From an uncultured Candidatus Poseidoniales archaeon (GTDB taxonomy: Archaea; Thermoplasmatota; Poseidoniia; Poseidoniales; Poseidoniaceae): a DNA stretch of 64,000 bases. The position numbers were made by a program, and so were the translations under genes. This document shows positions 1-6,554 of this stretch, piece by piece. The notes beneath the pieces are model-generated. The model was not told the DNA's origin, did not search any database, and saw only the letters and a list, made by a program, of their open reading frames with translations. The stretch spans positions 141,951 through 205,950 of the forward strand of contig CACEWA010000001.1 of NCBI GenBank assembly GCA_902563095.1, given 5' to 3'. Each line of letters opens with the position of its first letter. The stretch's first letter is position 1.

Positions 1-1
1 G

Positions 2-517
2 TTTGATTTGCATGCCCCTGCTGCCCTGGAAGAGATGCCGATACCTGTTGCATTTACCTCTGCTATGCCAGAGATTGCTGCACACTTGCAAGAAAATGTG
101 AATCCTGATTTCATTCTGTCTCCAGATAAAGGGGCAATCGATAGAGCAAGTGCAGTTGCCAAATCTATCGGCTTACCTTTCTCTTATTTGGAGAAAACCA
201 GAATTGATGCACACACTATAGTCCACAAAGCAAAAGATTTGCAGGTAGATGGGAAAATTGTGGCAATTGTCGATGACATGATTGCGACTGGAGGGACAAT
301 TTGCAAAGCTGCAGATGCATTGAGAAACCAGGGAGCTACTGAAGTTCATGCTGCATGTACTCACGGATTGTTCACTGGAGGGGCTATCGCAAGATTGTCA
401 AATCATGTTGATGGCGTACATGCTACGTCCAGTCTTTCCAATAGTCGTGCAGTAATCTCTGGAGGGGCTGCATTGGCTCGTGGTGTGCGGAAAATCCTCG
501 ATGATTTGCAAAAGTAG
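2..517 (+). CDS. prs: Ribose-phosphate pyrophosphokinase, C-terminal part (5' end outside the window)
   Basis: PRPP synthetase makes 5-phosphoribosyl 1-pyrophosphate from ribose 5-phosphate and ATP for nucleotide, histidine and tryptophan synthesis. The reading frame is open from base 2 and begins with DLHAPAALEE, which matches the internal DLHAxQxxGFF region of the family, so the true start lies upstream. The PRPP-binding loop is visible as VAIVDDMIATGGTICKAA, followed by the usual G-A-T-E-V-H-A-ACTHGLF strand. About 170 residues remain, the C-terminal half of a roughly 290-residue archaeal enzyme. The family is clear from this motif pair; only the truncation is a limit. It is followed after 80 bases by the L7Ae gene on the same strand. 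Confidence 0.93.
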   Translation, partial: FDLHAPAALEEMPIPVAFTSAMPEIAAHLQENVNPDFILSPDKGAIDRASAVAKSIGLPFSYLEKTRIDAHTIVHKAKDLQVDGKIVAIVDDMIATGGTICKAADALRNQGATEVHAACTHGLFTGGAIARLSNHVDGVHATSSLSNSRAVISGGAALARGVRKILDDLQK

Positions 518-597
518 CACCAAATGTCCAACCCGTGGTGTTTATATTCGCGAGGCCGTGCGAAGCCTTGCTTCACATAAGCATGAGAGTGATTTCA

Positions 598-969
598 ATG
601 AGTGCACACGTGTCATATGAGACCCCTAACGATGTCGCAGATAAGATCTACGAGATGGTTTCGGCAAACAAGAATGGAAAAATGAAAAAAGGATCTAATG
701 AGGTAACTAAGACCGCTGAACGCGGTACTGCACAGTTCATCATTATGGCAGAGGATGTCAACCCGCCAGAACTACTGGCTCACATTCCTCTAATCTGCGC
801 TGAGAAAGGTATCCCGTTCGGATATGTTCCTAGCCAAGAGTTCCTAGCAAAAGAAGCCGGAATGCCAAACGGCGTTAAGACCGCTTCTCTCGCTCTTCTG
901 GAAGTTTCCAAGGGAGCACAAGAAAAATTCAACGAAGTTGTAGAGTTAGTCAAGGGGCTTTCCAACTGA
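598..969 (+). CDS. rpl7ae: 50S ribosomal protein L7Ae
   Basis: RNA-binding protein of about 124 residues that recognises kink-turns in 23S rRNA, box C/D and H/ACA guide RNAs and RNase P RNA. The sequence carries the family core: KGSNEVTKTAERGTAQFIIMAEDVNPPELLAHIPLICAEKGIPFGY is split here across the N-E-V-T-K and A-E-D-V-x-P-P-E segments that contact the kink-turn. I chose the ATG at 598 (MSAHVSYE) over the upstream in-frame starts because it gives the usual family length. It opens a cluster L7Ae-S28e-L24e-NDK-aIF5B, a gene order widely conserved in archaea, with 29 bases to the next gene. Confidence 0.96.
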   Translation: MSAHVSYETPNDVADKIYEMVSANKNGKMKKGSNEVTKTAERGTAQFIIMAEDVNPPELLAHIPLICAEKGIPFGYVPSQEFLAKEAGMPNGVKTASLALLEVSKGAQEKFNEVVELVKGLSN

Positions 970-998
970 ACATATCACTGATTTCGGAGGAATAAGAG

Positions 999-1223
999 AT
1001 GTCTGAAGAACTCGGAGGATGGCCTGCAGAGGTTGTCGAAATTGTAGGTAGAACCGGAATGACCGGCGAAGCTACACAGGTAAAGGTGCGTGTTAACGAC
1101 GCACCTAACCCACGTGACGTCGGCCGAATTATCACTAGAAATGTGGTTGGACCAGTTCGTGTAGGTGATATTCTAATGTTAATCGACACTGGCCGAGAAG
1201 CCCGTAAACTCAACTATAGGTGA
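999..1223 (+). CDS. rps28e: 30S ribosomal protein S28e
   Basis: Small-subunit protein of 74 residues, an OB-fold protein found only in archaea and eukaryotes. The N-terminal [21 protein letters not shown], shortened here to its key V-x-x-I-x-G-R-T-G-x-x-G-x-x-x-Q-V-x-V pattern, and the C-terminal [17 protein letters not shown] tail (family: RExEREARRL) are diagnostic. A strong Shine-Dalgarno GGAGG lies 10 bases before the ATG. It sits between L7Ae and L24e, with only 5 bases to the latter, so the three are probably one transcript. Confidence 0.96.
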   Translation: MSEELGGWPAEVVEIVGRTGMTGEATQVKVRVNDAPNPRDVGRIITRNVVGPVRVGDILMLIDTGREARKLNYR

Positions 1224-1228
1224 TCTAA

Positions 1229-1417
1229 ATGCCAGAACAAAGAATCTGCAGTTTCTCGGGAGATATCATCGAACCTGGTACAGGATTGATGTTTATTCGC
1301 CGTGATGGCACAGTACAGTGGTTCGCTAACAGCAAGGCTCGTAAGAATGCAGTCAAACTGAAGCGAAACTCACGCAAAGTAAAGTGGACCCGCCATTATG
1401 TAAAAGGCGGAATCTAG
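1229..1417 (+). CDS. rpl24e: 50S ribosomal protein L24e, apparently without its zinc site
   Basis: Large-subunit protein of 62 residues. The family signature is present as C-S-F-S-G-D-I-I-E-P-G-T-G near the N terminus and W-F-A-N-S-K-A-R-K-N in the middle. In zinc-binding homologues these segments read CxxCG and FCxxKC, giving four cysteine ligands; here only the first cysteine (residue 7) remains and the others are Ser, Ala and Ala. This is therefore a cysteine-poor form that probably folds without zinc. AGGTGA precedes the start. It is co-directional with S28e (5-base gap) and NDP kinase. Confidence 0.94.
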   Translation: MPEQRICSFSGDIIEPGTGLMFIRRDGTVQWFANSKARKNAVKLKRNSRKVKWTRHYVKGGI

Positions 1418-1489
1418 ACAATTTAGCGAATCGCTACAATCGTTGCGCTCAAATAGGGCATGCTAGTGGACTGCATTGGTGGAATTAGT

Positions 1490-1936
1490 ATGGAGACTAC
1501 CTATGTTATGGTAAAGCCTGATGGCGTACAAAGAGGATTGGTTGGAGAAATCATCCAGAGATTTGAAAGAAAAGGACTACAATTAGTTGGATTAAAGCAG
1601 GTTATTCCTAGTGAAGAAATCGCTAAGGAACACTATGCCGTTCACGCTGAGAGACCGTTCTTCCCTGGATTGATTAAGTTCGTAACCAGTGGACCTGTTG
1701 TATGTATGGCTTGGTCTGGAAGAGATGCAATCAGTGTTGCTAGAAATTTGATTGGGCCAACCAATGGTCGTGAAGCTGCGCCTGGCACAATCCGTGGTGA
1801 TTTCGGAATGGATATTGGCTACAATATGATTCACGGATCCGATGCTCCAGAAACTGCTGAGTTTGAGCTTGGATTGTGGTTCCCAGAAGGAACTAACGAA
1901 TGGACACAAGATAGTCAATCTTGGGTCTATGAGTGA
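1490..1936 (+). CDS. ndk: Nucleoside diphosphate kinase
   Basis: Transfers the gamma phosphate from ATP to nucleoside diphosphates through a phosphohistidine. The protein of 149 residues starts [20 protein letters not shown], the canonical family N terminus, and has the active-site element N-M-I-H-G-S-D followed by A-P-E-T-A-E-F-E. Upstream in-frame starts at 1460 would add ten residues outside the family's usual N terminus, so the ATG at 1490, preceded by GGTGGAA, is preferred. Its place between L24e and aIF5B is typical of archaea. Confidence 0.96.
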   Translation: METTYVMVKPDGVQRGLVGEIIQRFERKGLQLVGLKQVIPSEEIAKEHYAVHAERPFFPGLIKFVTSGPVVCMAWSGRDAISVARNLIGPTNGREAAPGTIRGDFGMDIGYNMIHGSDAPETAEFELGLWFPEGTNEWTQDSQSWVYE

Positions 1937-1985
1937 TTTTTGAATTCCAATTGCGGAATTAAAAAAACCAATTGGAGGTTTTGAT

Positions 1986-3812
1986 ATGTCAGAAGAGGAA
2001 AATGACTCTGAAGAAGAGAGCAAAACCCTCGGCTGGCAACGTCAACCAATCGTTTCAGTTCTTGGCCATGTAGACCATGGTAAGACCAGTGTTTTAGACC
2101 ATTTTAGATCGCTTGGCTCTGAAAGACAAGCCAGTGTAATGGATAGAGAAGCTGGAGGAATTACTCAGCACATTGGCGCGACTGAAGTACCTGCAAAAAT
2201 ACTCAACGAAACCTGTGCTGCAATGACCGGTGGAAAGGATTTCAACAGCCCCGGGTTATTGTTCATTGATACTCCGGGCCACCACTCGTTCACTAGTTTG
2301 CGAAGTAGAGGTGGTGCATTAGCTGACATAGCAATTCTTGTTGTCGATGTAATGGAAGGTTTACAACCGCAGACGATTGAAAGTCTTCGTATTCTACGAG
2401 AAAAGAAAACACCGTTTGTAGTCGCTGCTAACAAAGTCGATAGAATCCATGGGTGGAGAACTGAAAAAGGACGTTCTTTCATCGAATCATGGGCTAATCA
2501 ACGAGACGATGTTCAGCAATATTTCGAAGAGAAATATTGGAAACTACTTGGTCAATTTAGCGAGCATGGCTTCAACATTGAAAGATACGATAAGATTCGT
2601 GATTTCAAGTCAAACCTTGCTTTAGTACCATGTTCTGCAAAAGATGGTGAAGGACTTCAAGACCTGCTAACTGTTACCGTAGGACTAGCAGAACGTTTCC
2701 TAGAAGAAAGACTGAGAGATACTCTTGGCTATGGCGAAGGAACTGTTCTAGAGATGAAAGATGAAAGGGGATTGGGTAAAACCATCGATGTAATCCTAAA
2801 TCGTGGTGAGTTGAATGTAGGTGATACTATCACATTAGTTGGACCAGATGGGCCCTTTTCCACGCATATCAAAGGGATGTTTAGGCCAAAGGGCATGTCT
2901 GAAATGAGAGATGCTGGTGACCGTTGGGAAGCATGCGAAAACGCAGTTGCTGCTTGTGGACTCAAAATCGTGGCACCGAATCTCGAAAATGTTCTGGCTG
3001 GAACTACATTGCGTCAAACCAATACTTCTGAAGCAAAATCGATTGCTGAAAAAGAAGCATACAAAGAAGCAAAAATTTCAGTGGGCATAGCTGAAGAAGG
3101 AGTAGTAATCAAAGCGGATACTGTTGGTGGCTTAGAAGCACTTGCTTTCGAATTAGATAAGATGAAAATCCCAATTCGAATGGCAACTGTTGGGCCTGTT
3201 AACAAAAGAGACATCATCACTGCTCAGTGTGCAGATGATGCATTGAATCAGGTGATTCTCGGATTTTCAGTGAAAGGAAACTCAGAAGTCCAACCAAAAC
3301 TAGAGGGGCCAGATGCAGAAATTAAATTCATCAGCGATGACATCATCTATCGTATTCTCGAAGAGTTCGAAGAATGGAGAGATAACACAAAGGCTGAGAT
3401 GGAAGCTGAGGCTCGAGAGAATCTAGTATATCCAGGTCACTTGTTGTATCTCAAAGATCATACTTTCAGAAATAAGGGACCTGCAATTGTCGGGATGAGA
3501 GTTCTTGGAGGCAGAGTTCATGTGGGACAGAAAATCATGAAATTAGACGGAACTCCTATCGGGCAAATCAAGAGTCTTAGAACCAGATCTAGTGAAGATG
3601 TCAAACAAGGCCACCAGGGTGAGGAATTAGCGGTCGCAGTAATGGGCCCAACGGTTGGTAGACAAATCGAAGAAGGTGACGAATTTTGGGTAGATGTCCC
3701 ATCATCACATGCTAAGCGATTAAGAAAACTCGATTTGACCCCGATTGAAGAAGAGATTTTGGAAGAATTAACCCAGCTTCATCGTAAGCAAGACCACTTT
3801 TGGGGACGTTGA
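1986..3812 (+). CDS. infB: Translation initiation factor aIF5B (IF2 family GTPase)
   Basis: GTPase that promotes ribosomal subunit joining and initiator tRNA placement. The 608-residue protein shows the GTPase motifs in order: G1 GHVDHGKT near residue 27, G3 DTPGHHSF, G4 NKVD, and a G5-like SAKDGEG. Domain II and the later domains follow (YGEGTVLEMKDERGLG; SAKD; PGHLLYLKDHTFRNKGPAIVGMRVLGG split). Length matches the compact archaeal aIF5B rather than the N-terminally extended eukaryotic one. It begins with an acidic MSEEENDSEEES stretch. A GGAGGTTTTGAT Shine-Dalgarno precedes the start. It closes the ribosomal cluster; the next gene starts 100 bases later. Confidence 0.95.
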   Translation: MSEEENDSEEESKTLGWQRQPIVSVLGHVDHGKTSVLDHFRSLGSERQASVMDREAGGITQHIGATEVPAKILNETCAAMTGGKDFNSPGLLFIDTPGHHSFTSLRSRGGALADIAILVVDVMEGLQPQTIESLRILREKKTPFVVAANKVDRIHGWRTEKGRSFIESWANQRDDVQQYFEEKYWKLLGQFSEHGFNIERYDKIRDFKSNLALVPCSAKDGEGLQDLLTVTVGLAERFLEERLRDTLGYGEGTVLEMKDERGLGKTIDVILNRGELNVGDTITLVGPDGPFSTHIKGMFRPKGMSEMRDAGDRWEACENAVAACGLKIVAPNLENVLAGTTLRQTNTSEAKSIAEKEAYKEAKISVGIAEEGVVIKADTVGGLEALAFELDKMKIPIRMATVGPVNKRDIITAQCADDALNQVILGFSVKGNSEVQPKLEGPDAEIKFISDDIIYRILEEFEEWRDNTKAEMEAEARENLVYPGHLLYLKDHTFRNKGPAIVGMRVLGGRVHVGQKIMKLDGTPIGQIKSLRTRSSEDVKQGHQGEELAVAVMGPTVGRQIEEGDEFWVDVPSSHAKRLRKLDLTPIEEEILEELTQLHRKQDHFWGR

Positions 3813-3912
3813 GATAATCGCTATACGTCGTGATTCTGTGCGACTTGTGGACGCAATACCTTGAAGTATGGAATGGGCTGGTTGGCTTCTTGTACCAAGG
3901 AGTGTTATCACC

Positions 3913-4920
3913 ATGAACGCAGGATTCCAAGCAGGAGCACCAGCAGGCGACCACCGCACAAAGGACCTCATTGCAACTGTAGCTTCGATTGCAAATTCAC
4001 TAATGGGTGAAGTTTCAAAGGTTATCATCGGTAAGAACGAAAATCTTCGAAGAGTTACTGTTGGAATCTTATCCAATGGAAACATGCTGCTGGAAGATTT
4101 CCCTGGATTAGCAAAGACCTTGCTAGCAAATACATTCGCACGTGCACTGGGTTGTAAGTTCAAGCGTGTTCAGTTTACTCCTGATTTGCTACCTAGCGAC
4201 ATTATGGGTACATACATGTATGATCAAAAGTCTGGAGAATTCAAACTTCGTGCAGGTCCACTATTTTCAAACATCCTACTTGCTGACGAAATTAACCGTG
4301 CCCCTCCTAAGACTCAGGCTGCTTTGCTTGAGGCTATGGAAGAAAAGCAAGTTACTATTGAGGGTATTACTCACAAGTTGCCTGCACCTTTCGTTGTATT
4401 GGCAACACAGAACCCTATTGAGCAGGAAGGAACATACCCTCTACCTGAAGCACAGATGGACCGTTTCTTGATGAAGATGAGTATGGGTTACCCTGATCGT
4501 GCTGAAGAAAAAGCAATTCTAGCTCGCAGAAAACTACGTGGTAAAGACCAACACGATGTTGAGCAAATTACCTCACCAAAGAAGGTTGTAGCTATGCAAA
4601 AGGCGCTAGAAACCGTTCACGTCGACCCTGCGATTCTATCTTACATCGTCGAAATAGTTCAGAGAACTCGTGAAGATCACCGTGTTGTAAACGGTGCTTC
4701 TCCTCGTGCTAGCCAATCATTGTTCAAGACTGGTCGTGCTGCAGCAGCAATCGATGGAAGAGATTACGTCATTCCTGATGATATCAAGGGAATCGCATTA
4801 CAAATTATTTCTCACAGAATCGTGATGAAACCAGAAGCAAAGATTCGTGGAATCACCGGAATGCACATCGTTCGAAAGATCCTGTCCGAAGTTCCAGTTC
4901 CTGTCATTCAACAGGGATGA
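3913..4920 (+). CDS. MoxR-family AAA+ ATPase
   Basis: MoxR ATPases act as chaperones that help assemble or insert metal centres and protein complexes, usually with VWA-domain partners. The protein (335 residues from ATG 3913, preceded by AAGGAGTG) has the MoxR Walker A variant LEDFPGLAKTLLAN, Walker B and sensor region ADEINRAPPKTQAALLEAMEE, and A-T-Q-N-P-I-E-Q-E-G-T-Y-P-L-P-E-A-Q-M-D-R-F. The C-terminal lid domain contains GASPRASQSLFKTGRAAA. No VWA-domain or DUF58 gene is next to it in this window, so the substrate cannot be inferred. It lies upstream of parA with an 80-base spacer. Confidence 0.92.
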   Translation: MNAGFQAGAPAGDHRTKDLIATVASIANSLMGEVSKVIIGKNENLRRVTVGILSNGNMLLEDFPGLAKTLLANTFARALGCKFKRVQFTPDLLPSDIMGTYMYDQKSGEFKLRAGPLFSNILLADEINRAPPKTQAALLEAMEEKQVTIEGITHKLPAPFVVLATQNPIEQEGTYPLPEAQMDRFLMKMSMGYPDRAEEKAILARRKLRGKDQHDVEQITSPKKVVAMQKALETVHVDPAILSYIVEIVQRTREDHRVVNGASPRASQSLFKTGRAAAAIDGRDYVIPDDIKGIALQIISHRIVMKPEAKIRGITGMHIVRKILSEVPVPVIQQG

Positions 4921-5000
4921 TTCCCACTCCGTAAAAGCGACTCTTTACAGGGGGGCGCCTATCTCGGCGTTACACGGCAGCGAGTTTAGGAGGCGATTAG

Positions 5001-5969
5001 ATGAATCCGTACAAGATGGTAGTAGCGGTTGCAAACCAAAAAGGAGGGTGTGCAAAAACGACTACTGCGGTAAACTTAGCTGCTGCATTGGCAAAGGGTA
5101 ACCCCAAATTCAAAGTTCCCCCAGCAAAGGTTCTTCTCATCGATTTAGACCCTCAAGGAAATTGTGCAACTTCTTTCGGTGTTGAGAAGAAAAAAATCAA
5201 GAAAACCGCTTATGATTTATTAGTCAACGATAGTGGTGAAGATTTACCATTGATGGAAGAATACCTCATTTCTCCTCAAGAATTAACTGAGTCGATGCAA
5301 AAAGCGTGGGCAAAACGTAATGACAACTCAAACAGAGTGCCTGAAGATTTGGCAATCGACAACTTGTGGCTACTTCCTAGTGACATACATCTATCCGGTG
5401 CTGAAATTGAATTGAGCCATAGAATTGGACGTGAAACGAGGCTAAGAGAGGCTCTTGCTCCAATCATTGACAAATTCGACCACATAATTATCGATACCCC
5501 TCCTTCGCTAGGATTATTGTCGATAAACGCATTATGCGCTGCAAATTGGGTTTTCATTCCAGTACAAGCAGAGTACTATGCTCTCGAAGGATTCAGTATG
5601 TTGATGAATAGTGTGAAAATGATTCAAAAGAGAATTAATCGAAACCTGAAGATTTTCGGTGTTGCTATGACTATGGTAGACCAGCGATCGAAATTATCTC
5701 TTCATGTATGTAATGAGGTTCAATCTAAGATACCAAGAAAGGTGTTCAAGACGCCTATTCGAAGGCTTGCAAAGGTTGCAGAAGCCGCTTGGACAGGGGC
5801 TCCAACTGTAATCCTGAATCGACCGAGTAAAAGTGGAGCAGGAGCGGGTAGTAGAGAATACTGGTCTCTTTCGAAAGAGTACCATCAGAGAGTGCAAGAA
5901 ATGCGCCGACAATTCGGAGTTACAGAACACCCCAGATTGCTTCTAGAAAAGCAAGGCCGGTCAGTTTAA
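5001..5969 (+). CDS. parA: ParA/Soj-type partition ATPase
   Basis: ParA ATPases bind DNA nonspecifically and segregate chromosomes, plasmids or protein clusters. The 322-residue protein has the deviant Walker A KGGCAKTTTAVNLAAAL near residue 13, Walker A' region LLIDLDPQGNCATSFG, and Walker B IIIDTPPSLGLLSINAL. It has two inserts relative to minimal ParA, around residues 55-100, and a basic C-terminal extension. TAGGAGG precedes the ATG. It is followed by a ribbon-helix-helix gene (90-base gap), which could be the DNA-binding partner in place of ParB; no ParB gene or obvious centromere repeat is seen nearby. Confidence 0.9.
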   Translation: MNPYKMVVAVANQKGGCAKTTTAVNLAAALAKGNPKFKVPPAKVLLIDLDPQGNCATSFGVEKKKIKKTAYDLLVNDSGEDLPLMEEYLISPQELTESMQKAWAKRNDNSNRVPEDLAIDNLWLLPSDIHLSGAEIELSHRIGRETRLREALAPIIDKFDHIIIDTPPSLGLLSINALCAANWVFIPVQAEYYALEGFSMLMNSVKMIQKRINRNLKIFGVAMTMVDQRSKLSLHVCNEVQSKIPRKVFKTPIRRLAKVAEAAWTGAPTVILNRPSKSGAGAGSREYWSLSKEYHQRVQEMRRQFGVTEHPRLLLEKQGRSV

Positions 5970-6059
5970 TCAGGTTTCAAAACACGCATTCCAAGCAATG
6001 GTATGCGCGCGGGATTCAAGTAGTCAACAGTCGCCATAGCATACATGACCGGAGAAGGG

Positions 6060-6287
6060 ATGACCTCTGTGAGTGTAAGTTATGAAGTTAGAAGGCAGTT
6101 GAATACATTGAGAACGATGGATGGTCATCGTAGTGTAGACTCTTTCTTATCAGAATTGATTAGGGCACATAAATTAGCGAAAATGAACGGGGATTTGGAA
6201 GAGTTGCGCACTCATATGAAAGAGGTCGCCGATGTTAGTGCTGAACACCTAGTTCAAAGGTTGAACTTAGCACCATTCAAGGTTTGA
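6060..6287 (+). CDS. Small ribbon-helix-helix DNA-binding protein (VapB-like)
   Basis: A 75-residue protein starting MTSVSVSYEVRRQLNTLR. A short beta strand (TSVSVS) followed by two helices (EVRRQLNTLR and SVDSFLSELIR) fits the ribbon-helix-helix fold of VapB/CopG repressors, often autoregulatory and dimeric. I preferred the ATG at 6060 because GGAG lies five bases upstream; a second in-frame ATG at 6045 would add five residues. The C-terminal 40 residues are helical and acidic, as in antitoxins. Neighbours are parA upstream and an 85-residue protein 9 bases downstream. It could be an antitoxin-like repressor or the ParB-substitute of the ParA system; I cannot tell which. Confidence 0.6.
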   Translation: MTSVSVSYEVRRQLNTLRTMDGHRSVDSFLSELIRAHKLAKMNGDLEELRTHMKEVADVSAEHLVQRLNLAPFKV

Positions 6288-6296
6288 GGTGATTCC

Positions 6297-6554
6297 ATGG
6301 ATTGGAGGCCCTCAGGTTACATGTTATCGACTAAAGACCTGGTTCACGCTATTTTTGATGGCAATAGTGATGCTGGGAAATTACTAGTCAAAGCCACTAT
6401 GGGTGAAGTGGAATTATTCGCAGCACCGAAGAGTTGGAACGCAATATTGTGGCTGATTACTAGCACATTGAAAGTTGATGGAACACCAGTCTATTCTGGT
6501 ACTAAATTGGGCGAATTAAAATCTAGTTTACCCATTGTATGGCGCGCTGATTAA
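6297..6554 (+). CDS. Small protein, possible degenerate PIN-domain remnant
   Basis: An 85-residue protein downstream of the ribbon-helix-helix gene in the order expected of a VapBC pair. Its N terminus, YMLSTKDLVHAIFDGNSDAG, followed by LL-x(5)-GEVELFAAP, resembles the first strand, helix and second strand of PIN ribonucleases (YxxDTNVLVxAIF... GEVEL). The catalytic Asp of the DTN motif is replaced by Ser 11, no acidic residue occupies the next conserved position, and the remaining PIN domain (another 40-60 residues) is absent. If the resemblance is real this is an inactive relic or a repurposed partner. GGTGATTCC precedes the start. The PIN link is tentative; the ORF itself is plausible from its operon position. 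Confidence 0.5.
   Translation: MDWRPSGYMLSTKDLVHAIFDGNSDAGKLLVKATMGEVELFAAPKSWNAILWLITSTLKVDGTPVYSGTKLGELKSSLPIVWRAD

Noticed and set aside
5001-5969. Assignment of the ParA-like protein as nitrogenase-type NifH or MinD
   Set aside because: KGGCAKTT and the D-P-Q-G-N element fit ParA/Soj; no MinD amphipathic C-terminal helix or NifH cysteines.
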